A stretch of DNA of 49,812 bases from Bacteroidales bacterium (GTDB lineage Bacteria > Bacteroidota > Bacteroidia > Bacteroidales > UBA932): NCBI GenBank assembly GCA_022653735.1, contig JALCSU010000013.1, positions 1-49,812 of the forward strand, written 5' to 3'. Of this stretch, positions 18,970 to 26,686 are shown in pieces. Made by a program: the position numbers and the translations under genes. Under the pieces are notes generated by a model that did not search any database, was not told the DNA's origin, and was given only the letters and a program-made list of their open reading frames with translations. How positions within the stretch are numbered: position 1 is the stretch's first letter; each line of letters opens with the position of its first letter.

Positions 18970-19344
18970 TTAAACTGCGGCGACGCATTCGATTTCAACC
19001 ATTGCACCCTTAGGAAGGGTCTTCACTGCGAAGGCACAGCGCGCTGGGAAAGGTGCTTTAAAATACTCTGAATATACTTCATTCATGGCGCCGAAGTCGC
19101 CCATGTCAGCAAGAAACACCGTGGTTTTCAATACCTTGCCAAGGCTGCTCCCGCCCTCTTCCAAGATTGCCTGGAGATTCTTGATCGACTGCTCGGTCTG
19201 TGCCTTGATTCCGCCCTCAGGGAATGCCCCTGTGGCAGGATCGATTGGTAGCTGCCCCGAAACATAGATGAAACCATTGTGCTCGATTGCCTGGCTATAC
19301 GGCCCGATGGCCGCCGGCGCCTTTGAAGTAGAAATCTGAATCAT
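18970..19344 (-). CDS. ridA: RidA family reactive intermediate/imine deaminase
   Basis: A 124-residue cytosolic protein of normal RidA length. It opens IGPYSQAI and carries FIYVSGQLPIDPATG, FPARCAF (the arginine that holds the substrate carboxylate) and the ending VEIECVAA with the conserved glutamate. RidA trimers hydrolyse 2-aminoacrylate-type imines and enamines made by PLP enzymes such as threonine dehydratase, protecting other PLP enzymes. It is first in a two-gene unit with the ZIP transporter. A TAnnTTTG box lies 26 nt upstream of its ATG. Function is confident at family level. Confidence 0.95.
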   Translation of the reverse strand: MIQISTSKAPAAIGPYSQAIEHNGFIYVSGQLPIDPATGAFPEGGIKAQTEQSIKNLQAILEEGGSSLGKVLKTTVFLADMGDFGAMNEVYSEYFKAPFPARCAFAVKTLPKGAMVEIECVAAV

Positions 19345-19370
19345 TTGAAAAATGTTTGTACGAATATAGC

Positions 19371-19378
19371 CAAAATTA
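19371..19378 (-). promoter_or_regulatory. Candidate -7 box upstream of ridA
   Basis: On the minus strand this reads TAATTTTG, an exact match to TAnnTTTG, ending 26 nt before the ridA start. No convincing TTTG is seen at the -33 position. Confidence 0.4.
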
Positions 19379-19424
19379 TGCTTGACGCAAAACGCATAGA
19401 AGCTTTTCCTTACAGCTTAGCCGC

Positions 19425-20234
19425 TTAAATGAAGCCTTCTCCGGCATCGTCATCTTGTTCTTGGTCATCGGGGCGGTCAGTCCAGTCCTGGTTGACATCG
19501 TATCCATTCCGAGAGACGCCGAATCCAGATCCGAGATATTCATTATGCTCAGATTCTCTCTGAATCCGCCTTCTTGTGATATTGAACATCTTGATGCAGA
19601 AGTAGATAAGTGCTATGGTGATGAGCACCGACCAGCCTGGGGCGAGAACATCGCTCATGAAACAGAGCGTGTCATAAATTCCGTGCAGAAGCACTGGAAC
19701 GAGCCAGATTTTGATTTTCGTTCCTTTCGGTGCTCTGGATCCTTTGAAGTGATTAAGGGAGTAGTAATATCCCATGGCAACTGCGAATCCGAAATGGCCT
19801 GGGATTGCGAGCAAAGCTCTTTGCACGGCCACATCCACCCAGTCGGCTCCTGCACCTACCAGGTACAGCACGTTCTCGAATGCTGCGAAGCCTAGGCCCA
19901 CGGCTGCGGCATAGACTATTCCGTCATAGCTTTCGTCAAATTCTTTGCAATGCCTGAGCAGCAGCCATAGCATGAATAGCTTTGCTGTCTCTTCCGGAAT
20001 TGCCGCTCCGAAAAACGCTATCTTGAAAGATTCTACGATGTTTGTCGGATTGGACGTGTAGAATCCCATGTTCAGCAGCGGCTCGGAGATGAGAGTCGAA
20101 AGAAGCGCTGAAAGGCCGCCGAAGCAGAAGCCTTTTAAAAGAAGGCTAGTCGGCTCTGGATTAGTGTCTTTGCTGTACACGTACCACAGCAGTAGGAGTG
20201 CTGGCCCGATGGCCGCCAGAAGAAACAGAAGCAT
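19425..20234 (-). CDS. prsW: PrsW family intramembrane metalloprotease
   Basis: A 269-residue membrane protein with about seven hydrophobic segments. The PrsW-type motifs are all visible: AAIPEETAKLFM (EExxK type), GFAAFENVLY, PGHFGFAVAMGYY and VLLHGIYDTLC; the Glu and His residues in these motifs are the proposed zinc ligands. In Bacillus, PrsW cleaves the anti-sigma factor RsiW; most homologues have no known substrate. The C-terminal 60 residues are hydrophilic and acidic (ends DQEQDDDAGEGF). It starts 2 nt after the nfnB stop, so it is translated with the transhydrogenase genes, an arrangement with no obvious biochemical reason. Confidence 0.88.
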   Translation of the reverse strand: MLLFLLAAIGPALLLLWYVYSKDTNPEPTSLLLKGFCFGGLSALLSTLISEPLLNMGFYTSNPTNIVESFKIAFFGAAIPEETAKLFMLWLLLRHCKEFDESYDGIVYAAAVGLGFAAFENVLYLVGAGADWVDVAVQRALLAIPGHFGFAVAMGYYYSLNHFKGSRAPKGTKIKIWLVPVLLHGIYDTLCFMSDVLAPGWSVLITIALIYFCIKMFNITRRRIQRESEHNEYLGSGFGVSRNGYDVNQDWTDRPDDQEQDDDAGEGFI

Positions 20235-20236
20235 TA

Positions 20237-21613
20237 TTATTTATCGTGAATATATTCGTCGATGGCTTTGGCGGCTTTGCGACCGGCGCCCATGGCGAGA
20301 ATCACGGTGGCGGCACCTGTGACGGCATCGCCACCTGCGAATATTCCAGGCCTGGAGGTTCTGCCCTCAGAGTCCGCCTCGATTCCACCCTTACGGGTAG
20401 CTGTGAGACCACCTGTGGTCTTTACGATCAATGGATTAGGAGATGTGCCGAGAGCCATGATCACGGTCTCGGCAGATATCTCGAACTCGGAGCCCGGAAT
20501 CGGGACAGGGGAGCGGCGACCACTTTCGTCTGGTTCGCCAAGTTCCATGCGGATGCATTTCACGGCACGAACCCAGCCATTCTCATCGCCTAGAATCTCT
20601 ACCGGATTTGTGAGCATTCGGAATTCTATGCCTTCCTCTTTGGCGTGCTCAACCTCCTCACGGCGAGCCGGCAGTTCGACTTCGGTGCGCCTGTAAACTA
20701 TAGTAGTTTCTGCTCCCAGACGTAACGCAGTCCTGGCAGAGTCCATCGCCACATTGCCGCCCCCGACCACTATGCATTTCTTGCCAGCATGGATAGGCGT
20801 CTGGTAATCATCCCTGAAGGCCATCATCAGATTGTTGCGAGTGAGGAATTCATTGGCAGAGAAAACACCGTTCAAATTTTCTCCCGGAATATTCATGAAC
20901 TTAGGCAGTCCGGCTCCTGTTCCTACGAAAACCGCCTCGAAGCCTTCGTTGTCCATCAGGCTGTCGATAGTGACCGTCCTGCCGACTATCACGTCGGTTT
21001 CTATCTTCACTCCGAGAGCTTTTACCTCATCGATTTCCTTGCGAAGCACTGTCTCTTTCGGCAGACGGAACTCCGGTATTCCATATTCAAGAACGCCTCC
21101 AGCCTTATGCAAGGCTTCGAATATTGTCACGTCGTATCCCATCTTGGCAAGGTCTGAGGCGCAGGCTAGTCCTGAAGGACCGCTACCGATGATAGCTACT
21201 TTATGGCCGTTCTTTGGCGCAATCTCAGGCTTGGACTCTGGTGCATTGTCTGCGACGTACCGTTCAAGCTTGCCGATGGCGACCGGCTCGCCTTTAATGC
21301 CTAGGATGCAGCTGCCTTCGCATTGAGTCTCTTGTGGACAGACACGGCCGCAGACTGCTGGCAGGGAAGAGTCTTCGGCTATCACTGCAGCGGCGCCAGA
21401 AACATCCCCCGCAACGATTTTCGCAATGAATTCAGGAATCTTGATTTCTACGGGGCATGCGCCCACGCATCGAGGATTCTTGCAATGGAGGCATCTGGAA
21501 GCCTCACGAGCTGCTTCCTCAGCATTGAAGCCATAGCAGACTTCGTCGAAATTATGAGCCCTGATTTTCGGGTCCTGCTCCCTGACAGGAGTACGAGATA
21601 TTCTTTCAGCCAT
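20237..21613 (-). CDS. nfnB: NADPH-binding flavoprotein subunit, NfnB / glutamate synthase small-chain (GltA) type
   Basis: A 458-residue cytosolic iron-sulfur flavoprotein. The N-terminus has two cysteine groups (41, 44, 49, 53 and 88, 92, 98, 102) for two [4Fe-4S] clusters, then the FAD site GSGPSG (143-148), and an NADPH site around VGGGNVAMDSARTALRLG with YRRTEVELPARREE. This is the architecture shared by glutamate synthase small subunits and the large subunit of the NADH-dependent ferredoxin:NADP+ oxidoreductase. The preceding gene is the FAD/NAD-binding partner (nfnA, 2-nt gap) and there is no glutamate synthase large subunit nearby, so NfnAB, which bifurcates electrons between NADPH, NAD+ and ferredoxin, is the better call. 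Confidence 0.88.
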   Translation of the reverse strand: MAERISRTPVREQDPKIRAHNFDEVCYGFNAEEAAREASRCLHCKNPRCVGACPVEIKIPEFIAKIVAGDVSGAAAVIAEDSSLPAVCGRVCPQETQCEGSCILGIKGEPVAIGKLERYVADNAPESKPEIAPKNGHKVAIIGSGPSGLACASDLAKMGYDVTIFEALHKAGGVLEYGIPEFRLPKETVLRKEIDEVKALGVKIETDVIVGRTVTIDSLMDNEGFEAVFVGTGAGLPKFMNIPGENLNGVFSANEFLTRNNLMMAFRDDYQTPIHAGKKCIVVGGGNVAMDSARTALRLGAETTIVYRRTEVELPARREEVEHAKEEGIEFRMLTNPVEILGDENGWVRAVKCIRMELGEPDESGRRSPVPIPGSEFEISAETVIMALGTSPNPLIVKTTGGLTATRKGGIEADSEGRTSRPGIFAGGDAVTGAATVILAMGAGRKAAKAIDEYIHDK

Positions 21614-21615
21614 AA

Positions 21616-22458
21616 TTATATTCCTATTTTTGCCTTAGCCTCGGCTTCTTCTCTCTTGTATTGTCCAAGCCTCCTCAAAGCCTCATCGAAATCGACGTCA
21701 TATCCATTGAATTCAGGCCCGTCTACGCAGGCGAACCTCGTCTTCCCGGCGACCGAAACCCTGCATGCACCGCACATTCCGGTGCCATCGACCATTAATG
21801 TATTGAGGCTCACGTCAATAGGTATGCCTAACTTCTTGCAGGTCACAGTCGCGAACTTCATCATTATCATAGGCCCGATGGCGACGGCCTTGATGTATTC
21901 ATGACCCTCTGCCACAAGCTTTTCCAGCATGGCAGTGCCAACGCCCTTGAATCCTGCCGAGCCATCGTCCGTGCAGAGATAAAGGTTGTCGCAAGCCGCG
22001 GCAATTCTATCTGTGAATATGAATAAGTCTTTGTTTCTTGCGCCGATGATCACATCCACTGCGACGCCCCTTTCGTGTAGCCATTTAGCCTGAGGATATA
22101 CCGGGGCTGTTCCAACTCCGCCTGCAATGAATATGTAGCGCCGCCCTCGCAGCTCTTCATCGCTTCTGCTCACGAATTCGGATGGATTCCCAAGAGGCCC
22201 GACCACATCGGCGAAATAGTCGCCTGCCTCTTTTGCGACCAGCGCCGTTGAGGATACGCCTATTTCCTGAGTCACAATCGTGACTGTGCCTTTCTCTCTG
22301 TCGTAATCGCTGATGGTCAGCGGAATGCGTTCGCCTTTCTCGTCCACTCGCACAATCAGGAACTGTCCAGGCTTTGCGGCTTTCGCTATTCGTGGAGCTG
22401 ATACATCCATCTCGCAGACGTTATGCGTCAGCATTTTCTTCGTTAAAATCTTAAACAT
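21616..22458 (-). CDS. nfnA: FAD/NAD-binding [2Fe-2S] subunit of NfnAB (NADH-dependent ferredoxin:NADP+ oxidoreductase)
   Basis: A 280-residue protein of the ferredoxin-reductase fold: an N-terminal FAD-binding barrel (PGQFLIVRV, IPLTISDYD), a Rossmann NAD-binding part (FIAGGVGTAPVYPQA), and a C-terminal DGTGMCGACRV plus FACVDGPEF that supplies cysteine ligands for the [2Fe-2S] cluster. This pattern is shared with dihydroorotate dehydrogenase electron-transfer subunits and sulfide dehydrogenase. Pairing with the next gene identifies it as NfnA. It is the first gene of the nfnA-nfnB-prsW operon, with TACATTTG 24 nt upstream of the start. Confidence 0.88.
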   Translation of the reverse strand: MFKILTKKMLTHNVCEMDVSAPRIAKAAKPGQFLIVRVDEKGERIPLTISDYDREKGTVTIVTQEIGVSSTALVAKEAGDYFADVVGPLGNPSEFVSRSDEELRGRRYIFIAGGVGTAPVYPQAKWLHERGVAVDVIIGARNKDLFIFTDRIAAACDNLYLCTDDGSAGFKGVGTAMLEKLVAEGHEYIKAVAIGPMIMMKFATVTCKKLGIPIDVSLNTLMVDGTGMCGACRVSVAGKTRFACVDGPEFNGYDVDFDEALRRLGQYKREEAEAKAKIGI

Positions 22459-22482
22459 CCTAGAAGCGTGTTATTGCAGAAA

Positions 22483-22490
22483 CAAATGTA
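22483..22490 (-). promoter_or_regulatory. Candidate -7 box upstream of nfnA
   Basis: On the minus strand TACATTTG fits TAnnTTTG and lies 24 nt before the nfnA start. A perfect 10-bp palindrome AATAGCTATT (22505-22514) sits near the -33 position and could be an operator; no TTTG is seen there. Confidence 0.4.
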
Positions 22491-22569
22491 GGAATATTTT
22501 GCCGAAATAGCTATTCCGAAGGAGATGGAGTAAAGGGCACAGGAATATTTACTGCAAGTTCTTCGAATC

Positions 22570-22926
22570 CTAGGAAACAAACCTCCGCAGTTCGTCTGGA
22601 ACCTGAATGCTATCGCAATGCACCTTATCCAGCAGGGCTGTTCCTTTCTTGCTGAGGCTGAATGTCATGCTGCGACCGTCCTGCTTGGAGATTTTCCGTA
22701 GGACGAGCCCTGATTTTTCCATTGAAGCTATCACTTTTGATGCATTGGAGCATGTCAGGCCTAGCTCTGCCGATATGTTTCCAGCCGCAAGATTTTTTTT
22801 CTCGGACAGGAGACAGAGTAGCATTGCCTCATTGATATTAAGGCCAAGGAGCTTCTCGAGTTCTGCCTCGAAAGCTCCTATGGCTCTGTAGATTCTGCGG
22901 ATCTCACAAATGCAATGAGTGTCCAT
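22570..22926 (-). CDS. MarR-type winged-helix transcriptional regulator
   Basis: A 118-residue protein. The central part (LLCLLSEKKNLAAGNISAE, then LTCSNASKVIASMEKSGLV) is a helix-turn-helix with a recognition helix, and RKISKQDGRSMTFSLSKKG is the winged beta-hairpin typical of MarR proteins, including the conserved DxRS-type turn. The dimer helices are short, so it is a small member. It begins 4 nt after the thioredoxin stop and is probably the second gene of that unit. The promoter of the unit is bracketed by two palindromes, so autoregulation is likely. The inducing signal is unknown; redox is a reasonable guess from the thioredoxin neighbour. Confidence 0.8.
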   Translation of the reverse strand: MDTHCICEIRRIYRAIGAFEAELEKLLGLNINEAMLLCLLSEKKNLAAGNISAELGLTCSNASKVIASMEKSGLVLRKISKQDGRSMTFSLSKKGTALLDKVHCDSIQVPDELRRFVS

Positions 22927-22930
22927 TGCG

Positions 22931-23428
22931 TCATTTCATCATTTTGCTCACGACATCGTTCAGCTGAGCGTAGCTCATCGCGCCGACCTGAATCGAAGGA
23001 TCCCCGCTCATAGGGATAAATAGAATTGTAGGAATAGAACGTATTCCGAACAGACCTGCAAGCTCTGGCTCTTTGTCGACATCCACCTTGTAAACGTCCA
23101 GCTTGCCGGCATAAGTCTCGGCGAGCTTCTCTATGTTAGGTGCAGTTGCCTTGCATGGGCCGCACCAAGTGGCATAGAAATCTATCACGGCCGGCTTGTC
23201 TCCGGTGAACACCCAATCATTCGGATGCTTATCGTAATCCATTACCTTCTGCTTGAAATCAGCTACATTCAATTCTTGAACTTTCATTTTCTTTGTCTCC
23301 TTTTTAGCGTCCTGTGCCGTCTGGGCCTGCTGGTCATTATCGGACTGTTTCTTCTGGTTGTTTGCAGAGGCGTTGCATCCGGCAATCATCAGAGCGGCGG
23401 CGGACAAGATTAATAATTTTGTTCTCAT
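22931..23428 (-). CDS. Thioredoxin-fold lipoprotein (periplasmic thioredoxin)
   Basis: A 165-residue protein with a lipoprotein signal peptide (lipobox MIAGC, Cys18), a Gln/Lys/Asp-rich linker to about residue 50, and a complete thioredoxin domain: VIDFYATWCGPCK with active site CGPC (89-92), then FGIRSIPTILFIP with the conserved cis-proline. CGPC is the classical thioredoxin active site, so a reductase or electron-donor role in the periplasm is likelier than an oxidase. It is the first gene of a two-gene unit with the MarR regulator. Its 95-nt upstream region carries a full promoter and two operator-like palindromes. Confidence 0.9.
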   Translation of the reverse strand: MRTKLLILSAAALMIAGCNASANNQKKQSDNDQQAQTAQDAKKETKKMKVQELNVADFKQKVMDYDKHPNDWVFTGDKPAVIDFYATWCGPCKATAPNIEKLAETYAGKLDVYKVDVDKEPELAGLFGIRSIPTILFIPMSGDPSIQVGAMSYAQLNDVVSKMMK

Positions 23429-23453
23429 ATTATATTAAGCTTAATTTTATTTA

Positions 23454-23520
23454 TTTTCCATTGGAAAACTTTGCAAATATACGCAATAAAAATTAACTAC
23501 AAAATTTTCCGATGGAAAAT
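23454..23520 (-). promoter_or_regulatory. Promoter bracketed by two MarR-type palindromes, upstream of the thioredoxin-marR unit
   Basis: On the minus strand TTTG (23500-23503 region), an 18-nt spacer and TATATTTG (23474-23481) form a full Bacteroidota promoter. TTTTCCATTGGAAAA (23454-23468) is a perfect inverted repeat just downstream of the -7 box. A second one, ATTTTCC-GAT-GGAAAAT (23504-23520), abuts the -33 box and the hrpB stop codon. Their centres are 51 bp apart, about five helix turns. The likely ligand is the MarR protein encoded in the same unit. Confidence 0.75.
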
Positions 23521-23522
23521 AT

Positions 23523-26006
23523 TTAAATATGTCTCTTCCCAGTTCCCCGGACGGCTGGTGCTTCCAGCGGGTTGTCCGGCCATGAGTGCTTGGGATAGCG
23601 GCGACGGAGTTCCTTCCTGACCTCGAAGTAGGCTCCTTCCCAGAAGCTTCTAAGGTCGGAAGTCAGCTGGACTGGCTTGAAGCCTGGGGAAAGGAGCTCC
23701 ATCAGGACTGAGCGCTTCCCATCATCGACCTTCGGAGTGTCGGTCATGCCAAAACACTCCTGTAGCCTCACGCGCAAGACGGGTGCCTCAGCGCCGAGGC
23801 GATATTCCACCCTGATGCGGCTTCCTGTCGGCACCTGAATATGCGAGGGCGCGAGACGGTCAACTTCTTTCTGCTGTTCGTAGTCTAGAAGGCTCCACAT
23901 GACTTCGCAAAGGTTGATTTTTCTTAGTTCAGCCCTGGAGGTTGCTTTGCCTATGAATAGCGGCATCCACTGCGGAGCCCTCTGAAGAAATGTCTCGGTG
24001 GAAAGGTCCGGAAGCATGAGTTCAGGATGCCATGAGGCTACTGCAGCTATGCGGCGCTGAAGGTTCCCGACTTCAGAGGAGAAATCCAGCATTCCTGTTC
24101 CTTCCTTGACAGCAGCCTCGCAGATAACTTTTACGACCTTGTCCCTGATTTCCTCGTTTATGGGTCTTGAATCCAGGAGCAGGCGCCCGACTCTCCATTC
24201 CCTTCGCGCTACGACTGTCCCGATTTTGGAATCCCATGAGATGTTTTCGACCTCCCGGGAGCGAGGAATGACATCTTTGGGGTCCAGCCTTGAGGCAAGG
24301 AATATCCTGCCGTCAGCACCTGCCTTGATGTTCACGCTGGCTACAGCCAGAAAGTCCTCCCTGGCAAGAGGGTCGCTGATATCCAGGCTGGCGATGTCTC
24401 CGGAAGCAAGCAGGAAACGACCGTGTCCTTCAGGAAGAGACTTGCCGATCCTTTCCGGATATGCAGCGGAAATCAAGTCCCCGGTTTCGAACGGATCCGG
24501 AGTCCCATTGTCTAGAGGCGTTTTGATAATCTTGCGGTATTGTTCGGCGATCATTTCTATGCGATGCCACATCCTGCCAGAACGAGTGGAACGGAGAGAC
24601 AGGAGCCGGTCGTAGATGTCTGCGGTTTCTGCCGTCGCTGCAAGAGGATCCTTTTCCTCAAGCAAGGCGGCAATGTCGGTGGCAAGGGCTTTCTTTTCTG
24701 GAGCCGAGGCGGCAAGAAGAATCTGGGCGATTCGCGGATGGCATGGAAGCGCAGCCATTGCTCTGCCGTGAGCGGTAATTCTTGCCCGCCCGTCCAGGTT
24801 TTCTGCTGCGCCGAGGGAATATAGAAGTTCCATCGCTTGCCTCAGGTGATATTCCGGAGGTGGGGTAAGCCACGGGAGTGCTTTAGGGGATGATTCGCCC
24901 CATGCGAGGGTGTCGAGCGCCATCGAGCTCAAGTCCGCGTCCAGGATTTCGGGGATGCGGCACGCTGCCATATTCCTTTCCGTGGCAGCCGACCAGAGCC
25001 TGTAGCATATTCCTGAATCTACGCGTCCGGCTCGCCCTGTGCGTTGAGCCGCCATGTCCATGCTGATTCGTAAGGTCTCCAGGCGGCTGAGCGAGGTCTG
25101 CGGATTGAAGACAAGTTTCCGGTAGAGCCCGGAATCCACCACGACCCTCACTCCTTCTATTGTAAGAGATGTCTCTGCTATCGGAGTTGCAAGGACGACT
25201 TTTCTCTTTCCGTGAGGGCTGGGAATGATTGCCTGCCGCTGCTCCGCAGGAGGAAGGTATCCGAAAAGCGGACAGACGGAAGTGCTCCCAAGAGCGTCCC
25301 CCAGACGTTCCTGGCATTTCCGGATTTCTCTCTCGCCAGGGAGAAATGCAAGGATGTCCCCTTCCTGTTCTCGGTGAGCCTGCCGGACTATGTGTGCGAC
25401 AGCATCGGCGCAGTTCTCTGCGGTAGCCTCACAGCTGGGATGCACGACTTTGACAGGGAACATGCGGCCCTCGCTTGAGATTGATGGTGCGTCCAGCGCC
25501 TTGCATATTCCTTCGGAATCGATGGTCGCCGACATTATGAGGATTCGCAGGTCTGGGCGGATGAGTCTCTGTGATTCTCTGACTAAGGCTAGAGCTAGGT
25601 CACTCGTGAGGCTGCGTTCGTGGAACTCGTCGAAGATTACGACGCTTATGCCTTCAAGGGTGGGGGCCGAGACTAGAATTCTGGTCATCACGCCTTCGGT
25701 AACCACTTCCACTCGCGTGCGCGACGAAACTTTCCTGTCGAAACGCATGCTGTACCCTACGGTCTCTCCGACAGGTTCTCCCATAAGCGACGCCATCCTT
25801 TCTGCGACTTGGCGGGCAGCAAGGCGTCTTGGCTCAAGCATCAGGATTTTTCCGTTTCTTATTGAGGAAAGCACTGTAAGGGGCAGCACGGTGGATTTCC
25901 CTGCTCCCGGAGGAGCGGTCACCACAAGGCGCCCGTGTTCCGCAAGCATCGCATTGACTTGGGATGCGATGCCGCTCACAGGCAGGCCTGAGATAAGCTC
26001 GTTCAT
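23523..26006 (-). CDS. hrpB: ATP-dependent helicase HrpB (DEAH-box)
   Basis: A protein of about 827 residues. I prefer the ATG at 26006 because the family begins MNEL-like just before the first helix; in-frame ATGs at 26009 and 26027 are alternatives. Motifs: Walker A APPGAGKST, motif Ia EPRRLAAR, DEAH-box variant DEFHER, motif III SATID, motif V/VI AETSLTIEGVR and QRTGRAGR. The C-terminal HrpB-specific region follows (LLSPGFKPVQLTSDLRSFW). HrpB is an RNA-dependent-helicase relative whose cellular role is poorly defined. Length is normal. It runs divergently from the exonuclease gene. Confidence 0.93.
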   Translation of the reverse strand: MNELISGLPVSGIASQVNAMLAEHGRLVVTAPPGAGKSTVLPLTVLSSIRNGKILMLEPRRLAARQVAERMASLMGEPVGETVGYSMRFDRKVSSRTRVEVVTEGVMTRILVSAPTLEGISVVIFDEFHERSLTSDLALALVRESQRLIRPDLRILIMSATIDSEGICKALDAPSISSEGRMFPVKVVHPSCEATAENCADAVAHIVRQAHREQEGDILAFLPGEREIRKCQERLGDALGSTSVCPLFGYLPPAEQRQAIIPSPHGKRKVVLATPIAETSLTIEGVRVVVDSGLYRKLVFNPQTSLSRLETLRISMDMAAQRTGRAGRVDSGICYRLWSAATERNMAACRIPEILDADLSSMALDTLAWGESSPKALPWLTPPPEYHLRQAMELLYSLGAAENLDGRARITAHGRAMAALPCHPRIAQILLAASAPEKKALATDIAALLEEKDPLAATAETADIYDRLLSLRSTRSGRMWHRIEMIAEQYRKIIKTPLDNGTPDPFETGDLISAAYPERIGKSLPEGHGRFLLASGDIASLDISDPLAREDFLAVASVNIKAGADGRIFLASRLDPKDVIPRSREVENISWDSKIGTVVARREWRVGRLLLDSRPINEEIRDKVVKVICEAAVKEGTGMLDFSSEVGNLQRRIAAVASWHPELMLPDLSTETFLQRAPQWMPLFIGKATSRAELRKINLCEVMWSLLDYEQQKEVDRLAPSHIQVPTGSRIRVEYRLGAEAPVLRVRLQECFGMTDTPKVDDGKRSVLMELLSPGFKPVQLTSDLRSFWEGAYFEVRKELRRRYPKHSWPDNPLEAPAVRGTGKRHI

Positions 26007-26057
26007 CATGAAACTTCTGACAGACATTGTCTGCTAAGGTAGGCATATTCCCGCAAT

Positions 26058-26096
26058 TATTGACTAAATTTGCCACTCTGATAACTTTAGTCAATA
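26058..26096 (+). promoter_or_regulatory. 11-bp dyad overlapping a -7 box between hrpB and the exonuclease gene
   Basis: TATTGACTAAA (26058-26068) and TTTAGTCAATA (26086-26096) are perfect inverted repeats separated by 17 nt. TAAATTTG at 26065-26072, a -7 match on the plus strand, begins inside the left arm. There is no T-run after the right arm, so an operator is more likely than a terminator. It could regulate the exonuclease gene, the divergent hrpB, or both. Confidence 0.5.
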
Positions 26097-26161
26097 TATT
26101 CAAATGCTTATTGCGTTGAGGAAATGGATGATGTGGTTGCTATGGCAAAGAATTATGGTCT

Positions 26162-26656
26162 ATGAAGGATTTCGCGGCAATAGATTTTGAGACGGCAAAT
26201 GAATGCCGTTGCAGCGTGTGCAGCGTGGGAGTAGTAATCGTGCGCAATGGCGAGATTGTGGACTCATTCTACAGTCTGATTCATCCAGAGCCAGAGTATT
26301 ATCAATGGTTCTGCCAGCAGGTTCACGGGTTAAGCGAAGAGGACACAGAAAATGCACCGGTATTCCCTGAAGTATGGCGTCAGATAGAACCTAAAATAGT
26401 AGGACTGCCTCTTGTGGCGCACAACAGTCCGTTCGATGAAAGTTGCCTTAAGGAAGTCTTTAAGGTGTATCAGATGGATTACCCTGACTATGAATTCTAC
26501 GATACCCTCGCTGCATCTCGTAAGCACTTCGGGAATGACTTGCCCAATCACCAGCTTCAGACGGTTGCTGCTGCTTGCGGATATAAGCTAGAGAATCATC
26601 ACCAGGCGCTTGCTGATGCCGAGGCCTGTGCGCATATCGCAATAAGCATCCTTTGA
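26162..26656 (+). CDS. DnaQ-like 3'-5' exonuclease (DEDDh)
   Basis: A 164-residue protein consisting of one exonuclease domain. Exo I is AIDFETAN (Asp8, Glu10), exo II is VAHNSPFDESCL and exo III is HHQALADAEACAH, the H-x4-D pattern of the DEDDh group. It binds two metal ions and removes nucleotides from 3' ends. It resembles stand-alone proofreading-type exonucleases rather than DNA polymerase III epsilon itself, which has extra C-terminal parts. Its terminus faces the GNAT gene, with 30 bp between stops. Substrate, DNA or RNA, is not evident. Confidence 0.88.
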   Translation: MKDFAAIDFETANECRCSVCSVGVVIVRNGEIVDSFYSLIHPEPEYYQWFCQQVHGLSEEDTENAPVFPEVWRQIEPKIVGLPLVAHNSPFDESCLKEVFKVYQMDYPDYEFYDTLAASRKHFGNDLPNHQLQTVAAACGYKLENHHQALADAEACAHIAISIL

Positions 26657-26686
26657 GGATAAAATTCAAAGGACTCAGGACACGTG

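Noticed and set aside
26104..26190. Short leader peptide before the exonuclease gene (ATG at 26104)
   Set aside because: It overlaps the exonuclease start out of frame, has no attenuation hairpin, and its composition looks random.
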